Positions 1-6,543 are shown, counted from the first letter of the stretch. The stretch: DNA of 10,490 nucleotides from Oscillospiraceae bacterium (GCA_031253365.1 JAIRWE010000100.1:1-10490), one strand, 5' to 3'. Notes: generated by a model from the sequence alone, not told the origin. Made by a program: numbers and translations.

Positions 1-97
1 TATACCATCAATCAAGTACGCTTTTTAAAATGTTTTTGCCTTTATGGGTCATATGTATTGACAACGCAAACAATAATATCTCCGTGCTTTCACCGCC

Positions 98-136
98 TGT
101 TGACATTGTACCATTTTCCGCGCTGTTTGTCAACAG
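98..136 (-). promoter_or_regulatory. Sigma-A promoter bracketed by an inverted repeat, reading out of the left end
   Basis: On the minus strand a TTGACA -35 (128-133) lies 17 bases from a TACAAT -10 (105-110), an almost perfect vegetative promoter. The -35 is inside CTGTTGACA (128-136), and an exact inverted copy, TGTCAACAG, sits at 98-106, overlapping the end of the -10 and the expected start point. A repressor binding both arms would cover the core promoter; that is inference. Transcription would begin near 98. No gene of useful length follows before the window ends, so the target lies outside or is a short leader or RNA. Confidence 0.7.
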
Positions 137-227
137 CGGTTTTGAAACTTCCCCCGCCGAAAATTGGCGCGACCATAAAATCTTTGACGGATTTTACAGT
201 CGTGCCGACGTGTCAGTGGTTGATGTT

Positions 228-1448
228 TTAGTCCCCTCCCGTCGTTCCCGCAGAATTGATTTCTGATTGCTCCGTGCCGTCAAGACGCATTTTTCGCAGG
301 CTTTCTCTTTGTCTGTACTCGGTTTTGTTGTCGGCGCGATAATAAATCCAATCGCCGATAATAAATGTTTGACTGCAATCGGATAATACCGTCTGCTTTG
401 CGCCTTCTTTGTTTATTCTGCACAAGTCGCCGCCCCACACGTCGGGTACGCTTTGCGTAAAATAAAGCCAATCTTCGGAAACATTATTCGGGTAAAGCAT
501 ACTGTTTTCATCTTCATATATAATATTTTTGCCCGTGCCGTCCGTTTTCATTTTATAAATTTTGCTGTATTTGATTCCGTCTTCGTGTTGGCTCCCGTGT
601 GAGAAATATACCCAATCACCGTCAACCAATAACCTCGAAACATAACCGCTGTTCTCGTCGATTAAGGTGTTTTCGCCGCCGTCAAGACGCATTTTGTAAA
701 TATTACCGCCGCTCATATAATAAATCCGGTCGTTTACAATATTGATTCCTTCGCTGTCAATCTCGTTAAGGCGGGTGTGTTCGGTTCCGTCGGTCATTAT
801 TCTGTAAACGGAGGTACTGCGGTCGTATTCGCGGTCGTCATACCCGGTTACCGCGTATCTGTTGTAATAGACCCAATCCCCGACGACCGTAACATTTTCA
901 AAAAAGGCGGCTGTTTCTTCATACAAAAGGGTTTCGCCTGTTCCGTCGGCGCGAATCTTGTACAACGAACAACCCGGCGGAATACCTTCGGCGTCGGTGT
1001 TGTACACCGTAAAATAAACATAGTCGCCGACCGCGTTTATATAACGGGCGTCAAGGTCGCTGATTTTGACTTCGCCCGCTCCGTCTTCGCGGATTTTGTA
1101 CAGACCCGCGTTTTCCGACCACACGCCTGTCTTGTTATAATAAATCCAACCATCGTTATAAGCCGCTAACGCTTGGTTCATTATATTAGCCGGAGTATTC
1201 CCGCGGATATTGATTTTCGTGTAATCAACCGGGTCTGTCGTCGCGCCGCCGGGGTCGGAAATTACGTTGTCCCACCGCATAAACAACAGTCCGGAGCCGA
1301 TGACAATCGCGATGCAAGCCGCTACCGCAATCATAGGTTGCCAATTTTGCCGATTATTTTTATTTTCTTCGTTTCGTGAATCTGCCGCTGATTTAATAAG
1401 GTCGTCGTTGACGCGACCTATTGAGTTAATAATGTGTTCCGGTTTCAT
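228..1448 (-). CDS. Membrane-anchored DUF5050-like beta-propeller protein, putative anti-sigma factor
   Basis: A 406-residue protein with three parts: a short polar cytoplasmic segment (1-37) containing an IGRVNDDLI-type stretch, one membrane helix (about 39-57), and a large extracytoplasmic domain (about 98-400). That domain holds about seven repeats of the form GDWVYY...LYKIRxDGTGE, as in DUF5050-type beta-propellers. The start is the ATG at 1448, preceded by AAAGGAGG; longer in-frame starts run into the sigma gene. Its ATG overlaps the TGA of the upstream ECF sigma gene (ATGA), so the two are translationally coupled. Membrane topology and coupling suggest the N-terminus holds the sigma factor while the propeller senses something outside. 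No zinc-finger HxxxCxxC motif is present, so it is not a classical ZAS anti-sigma factor. The propeller and topology are clear; the anti-sigma role is inferred. Confidence 0.8.
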   Translation of the reverse strand: MKPEHIINSIGRVNDDLIKSAADSRNEENKNNRQNWQPMIAVAACIAIVIGSGLLFMRWDNVISDPGGATTDPVDYTKINIRGNTPANIMNQALAAYNDGWIYYNKTGVWSENAGLYKIREDGAGEVKISDLDARYINAVGDYVYFTVYNTDAEGIPPGCSLYKIRADGTGETLLYEETAAFFENVTVVGDWVYYNRYAVTGYDDREYDRSTSVYRIMTDGTEHTRLNEIDSEGINIVNDRIYYMSGGNIYKMRLDGGENTLIDENSGYVSRLLVDGDWVYFSHGSQHEDGIKYSKIYKMKTDGTGKNIIYEDENSMLYPNNVSEDWLYFTQSVPDVWGGDLCRINKEGAKQTVLSDCSQTFIIGDWIYYRADNKTEYRQRESLRKMRLDGTEQSEINSAGTTGGD

Positions 1449-2005
1449 ACCGAGAATCCTCCTTTTTCTAAATGAGTTCTTAGCCCGAGCCGAACGCGGC
1501 GCAACATACTTTTGACTTTGCTTACGCTCATATTGTGTTTGGCTGATATGTCCTTTATCGAATCCATAAAGTAGTATCTGCAAAGGAACACGTCGCGCAT
1601 ATCTTTCGATACGGTAAACAAATATGAGTTAATCAAATCGTCAAGCAGTTTCGTTTCGACTTCCAACGCGGGATTATTATTGGCGGGGACACACTCCTCT
1701 ATTTCCGTTAAAGACAGCGCGTATTGCGAAGCCGCGCGTTTTTGGCGGTTTCGTTTTCTGTAAGCGTCTATTGACAGCTCACGGGTTATTTTGCCCAAAT
1801 ACGTCGATAACTCGTTCGGCTTATGCGTCGGCATGGAATTCCACGCTTTCAAAAATGTGTCGTTTACACTTTCTTCGCTGTCTTCATTGTCGGCAAGGAT
1901 ATTGTAAGCGATTTTGGTAAGGTACTTGCCGAACTTGATTTCGGTTTCTTTTATTGCGGTTTCGTCGCGTTGCCAGTATAAACTGACAATGGTCGCGTCG
2001 GTCAT
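1445..2005 (-). CDS. ECF-type RNA polymerase sigma factor
   Basis: A 186-residue sigma-70 family protein of ECF size. Region 2 lies at about 25-90 (KIAYNILADNEDSEESVNDTF, then KAWNSMPTH and the basic AYRKRNRQKR), the part that contacts core polymerase and the -10. Region 4 lies at about 125-180 (DVFLCRYYF, DISAKHNMSVSKVKSMLRR), a helix-turn-helix for the -35. There is no region 1 or 3. An excellent AGGAGG precedes the ATG at 2005. The stop overlaps the start of the membrane propeller gene by 4 bases, the usual arrangement of a sigma factor and its regulator. Related ECF/propeller pairs occur in gut Clostridia, but I cannot name the ECF group or the signal. Assignment as a sigma factor is firm. 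Confidence 0.93.
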   Translation of the reverse strand: MTDATIVSLYWQRDETAIKETEIKFGKYLTKIAYNILADNEDSEESVNDTFLKAWNSMPTHKPNELSTYLGKITRELSIDAYRKRNRQKRAASQYALSLTEIEECVPANNNPALEVETKLLDDLINSYLFTVSKDMRDVFLCRYYFMDSIKDISAKHNMSVSKVKSMLRRVRLGLRTHLEKGGFSV

Positions 2006-2046
2006 GATGACTTACCTCCTTGTTGTGTTTTTGAAGCCTTCACACA

Positions 2047-2075
2047 TATACCCGATAAAAATTCAATTCGGTTGC
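2047..2075 (-). promoter_or_regulatory. Possible ECF-type promoter for the sigma operon
   Basis: Between the jag terminator and the sigma start, the minus strand reads GCAACC (2070-2075), 15 bases, then CGGGTATA (2047-2054). ECF promoters often carry an AAC core in the -35 and a CG-rich start to the -10, so autoregulation is possible. No vegetative promoter is visible in this gap. The match is weak and made by eye. Confidence 0.2.
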
Positions 2076-2081
2076 ATCGGT

Positions 2082-2125
2082 AAAAAAAAATTCAGCGACT
2101 GTTTCCGGCAGTGAAAACAGTCGCT
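2082..2125 (-). terminator. Strong intrinsic terminator ending the rpmH-jag operon
   Basis: The arms 2094-2104 and 2115-2125 form a perfect 11-bp stem (AGCGACTGTTT / AAACAGTCGCT) with a 10-base loop. On the minus strand the stem is followed by GAA and a run of nine T. It lies about 50 bases past the jag stop. The opposite strand has only TTTT after the stem, so it acts chiefly on leftward transcription. Confidence 0.9.
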
Positions 2126-2144
2126 TTTCAATCGTTGCTTGCGT

Positions 2145-2163
2145 AAAACGGGCGAAGCCCGTT
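2145..2163 (-). terminator. First of two tandem hairpins after jag
   Basis: A 7-bp stem (AACGGGC / GCCCGTT, 2147-2153 and 2157-2163) with a three-base loop, followed on the minus strand by TTTTACG. It starts 15 bases past the jag stop codon. It may be a weak terminator or a 3'-end-protecting hairpin ahead of the stronger terminator downstream. Confidence 0.45.
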
Positions 2164-2177
2164 CTCGGTTTAACCGA

Positions 2178-3095
2178 CTATAACTCAATTTTCCCGTAAA
2201 GCGAGGCGCTTTTCTCAATGTCGGCCGTATCTTGCGAAATTTCAACCGGGGCGCTCGGCGTCCGCTTGTATTCCCTTTCAAACGAAGTGGAAAATCCGCT
2301 CGATTGCTTGTACGATTTACCGGCAACCGAACCTTTGCCGCCCCTGGCTCTTTTTTCGCCGGGTTGCCCCGCGGCGCGCCTTCTCGGCATTTCGGTGGAA
2401 ATAACGACCTTCCTGTACGGTTCGTCGCCGACGGAATTGCTGTAAACGCCGTCTATTTCCGAAACCTTGCTGTGAATAATTCTGCGCTCATACGGGTTCA
2501 TGGGTTCAAGTGTAATTCTCCTCCCTTGTTTAATCACTTTATTGGAGGTGCGAATTGCCAAGGATTCAAGCGTTTCCAGACGTTTTTCCCTGTAACCGTT
2601 ACAATCGATGGTCAAACGGGAGTGATCGCCGCCGCTCCTGTTATTCGCCAAAATAGCGAGATATTGCAGGCTGTCTAGGGTTTCGCCGCGTCTGCCGATG
2701 ATTATGCCCAAATCACCGCCCGTTATATCCATAACGGCGGCGTCTTCGGTTGATTTTACTTTAATGGAAAAGCCTTTCGCGCCCAAATTGTTCAGCACGT
2801 TTTCAACATACCCGATGACATACTTGAATTTTTCCGTTTCGTCCTCGCTTAAAGGCTTCGCCGCGTCCGCCTGTTTGACAGGTTTTTGCGAGGGCTTTTC
2901 GGCGACGGAACCCGCGCCGGATTCGTCATAAGACACCCTTACGCGGTACTCGCCCTTGGTGCCGAACAACTTTTTAACGGGCTGCTCGATTATCTCAAAA
3001 TTGATGTTGAGTTCGTCAACCCCGAACTCCGCCGCCGTCGCCGCCGCCATTTCCCTCGCCTCGTCGAGTGTTTTCGCGTTAAATATTTTTTCCAT
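2178..3095 (-). CDS. jag: KhpB/Jag RNA-binding protein (Jag_N, KH, R3H)
   Basis: A 305-residue RNA-binding protein. An N-terminal Jag_N domain (about 1-55, ending KKLFGTKGEYRVRV) is followed by an acidic/polar linker. A KH domain (about 88-165) contains the GRRG loop at 134-137 (IIIGRRGETLDSLQYL), and an R3H domain (about 168-235) contains ERRIIH, with the R-xxx-H signature ending at His208. A basic, Gly/Ser-rich tail of about 65 residues follows and looks disordered. Such a tail is not universal in the family. KhpB binds RNA with KhpA and affects cell elongation and division in streptococci. The start at 3095 has GGAAAGGG upstream. It is the last gene of the operon, 59 bases after yidC, a placement conserved in Firmicutes. 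Confidence 0.95.
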   Translation of the reverse strand: MEKIFNAKTLDEAREMAAATAAEFGVDELNINFEIIEQPVKKLFGTKGEYRVRVSYDESGAGSVAEKPSQKPVKQADAAKPLSEDETEKFKYVIGYVENVLNNLGAKGFSIKVKSTEDAAVMDITGGDLGIIIGRRGETLDSLQYLAILANNRSGGDHSRLTIDCNGYREKRLETLESLAIRTSNKVIKQGRRITLEPMNPYERRIIHSKVSEIDGVYSNSVGDEPYRKVVISTEMPRRRAAGQPGEKRARGGKGSVAGKSYKQSSGFSTSFEREYKRTPSAPVEISQDTADIEKSASLYGKIEL

Positions 3096-3154
3096 ATTGA
3101 ACCCTTTCCAAAATTTATTCGGGCGTTCTCTGAAAGCCGTCGGAAAACAGAAAC

Positions 3155-4306
3155 CTATTCAGATTTATCGGTCGGAGAATCGCCCGTTTCCCCATACTTT
3201 TCCATATCGGCTTTGCGCGCCTCTTCCAGCTTTTTGCGGTAATATTCCTTGCGTTCGCTTGACGACATATCGGATATGCGTCCGGAACGCTTTTCCCCGT
3301 CAATCACAACCACACTTTTGGCTTCATACCCGGCGTTCCTTTTTTCAAGTGTGGCGACCGCTTCCGCTTTCAGCTTTTCGGGCGGCCAGATTTTGAAAAT
3401 CAACAAACTTTGCGCTATGCCCAGAACATACGAAACAGACCAGTAAAACCCCACGCCCGCCGGAAACTGAAACGCGATAAACAGTGAAAACAAAGGCATG
3501 ATATAGAACATTATCTTCATCGTACCCATTTGTTGCGCCGCCTCCGGCGAAGTCCTCTTTTGAATGTACAGCGTGAGGAACGTCTGGATTATCGAAAGCA
3601 AAAACGACACGACGGGAATCAATATAATCGGAGCCAAAGTCACCGTGGGTACTTCACTGAAATTGATGCCCCAAAAGTCTATCCTTTCGTCCAGCAACCG
3701 CAGCCTTTCGAGAACGCCTTCCTTGTTTTTTAACCTATCCTCGAAAATTTCCCTGTTGTTTCTATAAACGCCGATTGCCCTGATTTCCCCCTGAAGCGCG
3801 GCATACCCCCGTTCAAACGCGCTGAACTGACTTTTCGCGCCGCTGTCGTCTTCCTTTAAATTATTTTTTTTCAGATACTCGTCTTTTTCAATTTCCAACG
3901 CGATTTCCTTGACTTGCTGTATACTGCCTTTTTCCACGTCCTCGAAACGCTCAAAATAAGTCATCGGCTTGTACACGACGTCAAGAACCCCGAAAAGGAT
4001 TACAAGCGTGAGAATTATGGGCAGACAACCGCCCATCGGGTTATATCCCTCTTTTTGGAGGTTCGCGGTTTCTTCGGCTAATTTTTGCCTGTTGTTGCGA
4101 TATTTGGTTTGAATCTCCTTCAATTTCGGCGCGAAAAGCTGTGTCACAGCCATGTTTTTCTGTTGCTTTAACGCAAGCGGGAACATCGCCGCCCTTATTA
4201 TCACCGTGAATATCACAATCGCCGCGCCGATGTTCTTCGTGACGAGATAACACGCCCACATGACATAGCCCAAAGGCGTACCGAAAATGCTGTATATAAA
4301 ATTCAT
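3155..4306 (-). CDS. yidC: YidC/Oxa1 family membrane protein insertase
   Basis: A 383-residue insertase that places membrane proteins in the lipid bilayer alone or with Sec. Hydrophobic segments are at about 5-23, 26-46, 92-113, 222-248 and 263-306. The conserved hydrophilic-groove arginine is Arg38 (IIRAAMFPL), followed by the basic cytoplasmic helical hairpin (47-88). The NPMGGCLPI and FPAGVGFYW motifs are typical of the family. No lipoprotein signal precedes the first helix, as in many clostridial homologues. Between the second and third core helices lies a charged insert of about 95 residues (118-212), longer than in Bacillus SpoIIIJ. The charged tail (308-383) probably contacts the ribosome. 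The start at 4306 has CGGAG upstream. It sits 20 bases after yidD, its usual partner. Confidence 0.95.
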   Translation of the reverse strand: MNFIYSIFGTPLGYVMWACYLVTKNIGAAIVIFTVIIRAAMFPLALKQQKNMAVTQLFAPKLKEIQTKYRNNRQKLAEETANLQKEGYNPMGGCLPIILTLVILFGVLDVVYKPMTYFERFEDVEKGSIQQVKEIALEIEKDEYLKKNNLKEDDSGAKSQFSAFERGYAALQGEIRAIGVYRNNREIFEDRLKNKEGVLERLRLLDERIDFWGINFSEVPTVTLAPIILIPVVSFLLSIIQTFLTLYIQKRTSPEAAQQMGTMKIMFYIMPLFSLFIAFQFPAGVGFYWSVSYVLGIAQSLLIFKIWPPEKLKAEAVATLEKRNAGYEAKSVVVIDGEKRSGRISDMSSSERKEYYRKKLEEARKADMEKYGETGDSPTDKSE

Positions 4307-4326
4307 CCGCTATACTCCGTTGTCTG

Positions 4327-4542
4327 TTATTTTTCGGGAACCTCGTCCGCTCCGCCGGCGGCGAAAGGATGACAGCGCAAAATCCTCATAAACGCCAAAC
4401 AGCCGCCCTTAACCGCGCCAAACCGCGCTATCGCGGTTAAGGCGTATTGGGAGCAGCTTGGCGTATACCGACAGGACGCCGGCAATATTCTTGACAAAGT
4501 CATTCTGTACAGTTTGATTAAGCCAATAAACAGATATTTCAT
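4327..4542 (-). CDS. yidD: YidD membrane protein insertion efficiency factor
   Basis: A small protein of 71 residues that aids YidC/Sec-dependent insertion from the inner face of the membrane. Family marks are an N-terminal amphipathic helix (LIKLYRMTLSRIL), the Cys motif CRYTPSCSQYA, and the C-terminal RCHPFAAGGADEVP. The start is uncertain: the ATG at 4542 fits homologues beginning MKxxxIxLIKLY, while a GTG at 4551 would add three residues. The ribosome site is weak for both. It lies between rnpA and yidC, the classic order. Confidence 0.93.
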   Translation of the reverse strand: MKYLFIGLIKLYRMTLSRILPASCRYTPSCSQYALTAIARFGAVKGGCLAFMRILRCHPFAAGGADEVPEK

Positions 4543-4579
4543 AAAATCCACACAGCAACCCGATTTATCGAAAGCGCGA

Positions 4580-4930
4580 TTATCCGAGCTTATCCATGAA
4601 ATTTTTCATCAATACGTAAATCTGCGTAGATTTAAGGTGCGGCGTTTTCCCCCTCGCCACAAAAACGAAATCGTAACGCTTGTCTGTCTTTGACCTCAAC
4701 TCCGTTTCCGCATGGCGGAACGCCTCTCTGATTACGCGCTTGGCGCGGTTGCGCTTAACCGCGTTGCCCACCTTTTTGCTCGCGACAATGCCGAGCCTGT
4801 TCACACGCCTTTTATTCGCGAAATAGTAACACACGAACGCGTATGTCACAAAATTCGCTCCTTTTCTGAATAAAAACTGAAACTCCCCGTTTTTTTTGAC
4901 GCTCACGTACCTTTTCGTATGACAATCCAT
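4580..4930 (-). CDS. rnpA: Ribonuclease P protein component
   Basis: A 116-residue basic protein that binds the catalytic RNase P RNA and helps it recognise the 5' leader of precursor tRNAs. The family signature is the RNR box at about 59-72 (VKRNRAKRVIREAFR), preceded by GIVASKKVGNAVKR. The length is normal. The ATG at 4930 lies only 7 bases after the rpmH stop. Its ribosome site (AAGAG, partly within the rpmH stop region) is weak, so translation is probably coupled to rpmH. The reading frame overlaps a spurious longer frame running back across rpmH, which I reject. Confidence 0.96.
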   Translation of the reverse strand: MDCHTKRYVSVKKNGEFQFLFRKGANFVTYAFVCYYFANKRRVNRLGIVASKKVGNAVKRNRAKRVIREAFRHAETELRSKTDKRYDFVFVARGKTPHLKSTQIYVLMKNFMDKLG

Positions 4931-4937
4931 GAAACTC

Positions 4938-5072
4938 TTAATAAGACAGCGTTTTCCTGCCTTTTGCCCTTCTCTCGGAAAGTATCTTGCGCCCGCTTCT
5001 TGTGGACATCCTTTTTCTGAAGCCGTGCTCTTTCTTTCTCTGCCGTTTTTTCGGCTGATAAGTCCTCTTCAT
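4938..5072 (-). CDS. rpmH: Large ribosomal subunit protein bL34
   Basis: A 44-residue, very basic protein beginning MKRTYQPKKRQRKKEHGFRK and ending GRKTLSY, unmistakably L34 of the 50S subunit. The start at 5072 is preceded by AGAGGGGGGCG at good spacing. It is the first gene of the rpmH-rnpA-yidD-yidC-jag operon. A consensus promoter lies about 60 bases upstream. In many Firmicutes rpmH borders dnaA and the replication origin; here the gene upstream is a repair protein instead, so no origin is implied in this window. Confidence 0.97.
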   Translation of the reverse strand: MKRTYQPKKRQRKKEHGFRKRMSTRSGRKILSERRAKGRKTLSY

Positions 5073-5133
5073 TTTTCGCCCCCCTCTTTATCGGCAACCC
5101 TCGAAAAAACCCCCGCGATTGACCGCCGTGTAT

Positions 5134-5162
5134 ATTATATACGGTTTCTCAAGAAATGTCAA
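5134..5162 (-). promoter_or_regulatory. Consensus sigma-A promoter of the rpmH operon
   Basis: Minus-strand TTGACA (5157-5162), 17-base spacer, TATAAT (5134-5139): both hexamers match the consensus exactly. The -35 overlaps the stop codon of the upstream MGMT-like gene (5159-5161), so the intergenic space is fully used. Initiation is expected near 5127, giving a leader of about 55 bases before rpmH. Confidence 0.92.
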
Positions 5163-5485
5163 GTGTCTTCAAGGAATATGTGACGGCACTTTTTCATGTC
5201 GACGCTCCCCCCGCGTAAAAACTCCACGCCTTCTGACCTTAAAAGCGCCTCCTGCCTGCCCTTCCCCCCGAACACGTAGGCTTCGGCAAGCCGCCCGTCA
5301 TTATGAACGACTCTGTGACAGGGCGCGTTTTCGGGTGAAACATTGCCGTGAAGTATACTGCCCGCCGCGCGGTAAGCGTTCGGACTCCCCGCGCGAACGG
5401 CGACCTGCGAATAAGAAACGACCCTTCCCTCGGGAACGGCGTTCACAGCTTTAAAGACTTTTTCCGCAAAACTTTCGTCACACAT
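5159..5485 (-). CDS. MGMT-family DNA-binding protein (alkyltransferase or alkyltransferase-like)
   Basis: A 108-residue protein equal to the C-terminal DNA-binding and active-site domain of O6-methylguanine methyltransferase, without the N-terminal domain of Ada/Ogt. Visible features: a winged-helix start (VFKAVNAVPEGRVVSYSQVA), the arginine-finger region YRAAGSIL (Arg39), and the active-site motif PCHRVV with Cys56. Then come FGG and a C-terminal GVEF...VDMKK, as in short clostridial homologues. Alkyltransferase-like proteins that only flag damage usually replace this cysteine with Trp or Ala. Its retention here allows methyl transfer but does not prove it. The start at 5485 follows AGGTTGA. 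It may be co-transcribed with the SCP2-like gene upstream, since no terminator separates them. Confidence 0.85.
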   Translation of the reverse strand: MCDESFAEKVFKAVNAVPEGRVVSYSQVAVRAGSPNAYRAAGSILHGNVSPENAPCHRVVHNDGRLAEAYVFGGKGRQEALLRSEGVEFLRGGSVDMKKCRHIFLEDT

Positions 5486-5547
5486 AAATCAACCTATTTT
5501 GAAACGCAACCGAAAGACCGCCCGAAATTTCGCGAAACCGACACCGA

Positions 5548-5588
5548 CGCAACTCCAAAACGCTTCATGCAAAGATTTCAGAGTTGCG
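5548..5588 (-). repeat. Inverted repeat in the leader of the MGMT-like gene
   Basis: CGCAACTC (5548-5555) and GAGTTGCG (5581-5588) form a perfect 8-bp stem around a 25-base loop, between the SCP2-like gene and the MGMT-like gene. No T-run follows on either strand, so it is not a normal terminator. It could be an operator or mRNA hairpin; its role is unknown. Confidence 0.4.
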
Positions 5589-5645
5589 CCGATATGACGA
5601 AAAGCAACATCGCAAATTCAACCAAAGACTTCTAAAACCGCGTCA

Positions 5646-6317
5646 TTATGAGAACAAATCCATTATTTTCAGGAAAATCGAAAGGTTTCCGTCGAAGCTG
5701 ACGGCACCGGATTTAACCGCGGCAATCACATCGTACTTGCCGAGCGCGAGCTTCGTAAGCTCCTTCTCGGAAATATTAAGACTCCCGTTGTTATTGTTGT
5801 AGAAATAACGCTCAATTTCAGGCTCCCCGTTTTTCACCGCAATATAAAACGAGTCCAAACCTTCCGCATAAACTTGAATAGCGACTTCTCCGCTGACTTT
5901 TTTAGCTTTTGCTTTATTGATACTTTTCCACAGCGCGGTTTTGATTTTGTCCGTGGAATCAATGACGACTTCGGCTTTTCTGCGCCCCCCCCTGACGGGA
6001 ACCGCTTTAAGAACTGCCGCGCCCCTTTTCCCGACTGCTTTCGCGGTTGCCTTAACCGTTTTGGCGGCAATCGTTTTTTTGGCGGAGGGTTCCTTGACGA
6101 CCGCTTTGGAAGCGGCTTTTTTCAGCGCCTGTTTTTTAACCGCCGCAGATTTAACCTCAACCTTTTTTTGTTCCTTGCGCGCGAACGTCTTTTTGGACGC
6201 CGCGTCCGCCAAAACCGCGACCGCCTTCGCCGCCGGAGCCTTCTTCTCCGCTTTGCTTGCGGAAATTTTGGGCTTGGCTGTTCCTTCCGACTTGATAATT
6301 TTCTTTTCTTCCGCCAT
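5646..6317 (-). CDS. Histone-like Lys/Ala-rich tail fused to an SCP2-like (DUF6465-like) domain
   Basis: A 223-residue protein of two unlike halves. Residues 1-115 are low complexity, almost wholly Lys, Ala, Val and Arg with Pro/Ser/Thr, resembling histone H1 or bacterial Hc1/HupA tails that bind nucleic acid. Residues 117-223 are an ordinary folded domain. Its end (ISEKELTKLALGKYDVIAA, then SGAVSFDGNLSIFLKIMDLF) recalls the last part of SCP2 sterol-carrier domains. It also recalls the clostridial DUF6465 family as I remember it. I chose the ATG at 6317, preceded by AAAGGA, over an upstream in-frame start at 6365 that lacks a ribosome site. It has its own promoter. Function unknown; DNA or RNA binding by the tail is inferred from charge only. 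Confidence 0.75.
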   Translation of the reverse strand: MAEEKKIIKSEGTAKPKISASKAEKKAPAAKAVAVLADAASKKTFARKEQKKVEVKSAAVKKQALKKAASKAVVKEPSAKKTIAAKTVKATAKAVGKRGAAVLKAVPVRGGRRKAEVVIDSTDKIKTALWKSINKAKAKKVSGEVAIQVYAEGLDSFYIAVKNGEPEIERYFYNNNNGSLNISEKELTKLALGKYDVIAAVKSGAVSFDGNLSIFLKIMDLFS

Positions 6318-6383
6318 TTTAAAGTTTCCTTTCAAACATTTAAAATTTTTCAAATGGCAACCCATACACCACTACCACCGATT

Positions 6384-6412
6384 ATATTAGCATATATCCG
6401 AAATAATTTCAA
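6384..6412 (-). promoter_or_regulatory. Sigma-A promoter of the SCP2-like gene
   Basis: Minus-strand TTGAAA (6407-6412), 17 bases, then TAATAT (6384-6389) with a TG one base before it (extended -10, TGCTAATAT). An overlapping TATAAT at 6381-6386 would need a 20-base spacer. The leader before the ATG at 6317 would be about 60 bases. The surrounding 250 bases are strongly AT-rich and hold no gene. Confidence 0.75.
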
Positions 6413-6517
6413 TCTAATTATCAAAAAGAAAACGCAAATAACAAAAAATTCATAAAAATTGTATATCATAACAAAAATAAAAACCCGCAAATTAGACATT
6501 ATGCACAACACAACGAC

Positions 6518-6543
6518 TTCTCAAAAAACCGCGCTTTTGAGAA
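6518..6543 (-). terminator. Hairpin after the M24 peptidase gene, possible terminator
   Basis: TTCTCAAAA (6518-6526) and TTTTGAGAA (6535-6543) form a perfect 9-bp stem with an 8-base loop, about 23 bases past the peptidase stop. On the minus strand the T-rich part is inside the second arm and no T-run follows, so termination is uncertain. Its place between two transcription units supports an mRNA end here. Confidence 0.4.

Noticed and set aside
176..196. A 7-bp AT-rich hairpin after the propeller gene as a terminator
   Set aside because: The stem TAAAATC/GATTTTA is weak and no T-run follows on the minus strand; termination here cannot be supported.
30..266. A 78-codon plus-strand frame at the left end
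   Set aside because: It runs antisense across a consensus minus-strand promoter and into the end of the propeller gene, has no ribosome site and no recognisable motif.
4903..5097. A 64-codon minus-strand frame over rpmH
   Set aside because: The other frame encodes a complete, unmistakable L34 with a ribosome site and promoter.
4938..5162. Replication origin next to rpmH
   Set aside because: No dnaA gene and no cluster of DnaA boxes (TTATCCACA-like) was seen near rpmH.
5874..6455. Long plus-strand frames opposite the SCP2-like gene
   Set aside because: They are antisense to a Lys/Ala-codon-rich tail, which yields long open Phe/Ala/Leu-rich frames without stops by composition alone.
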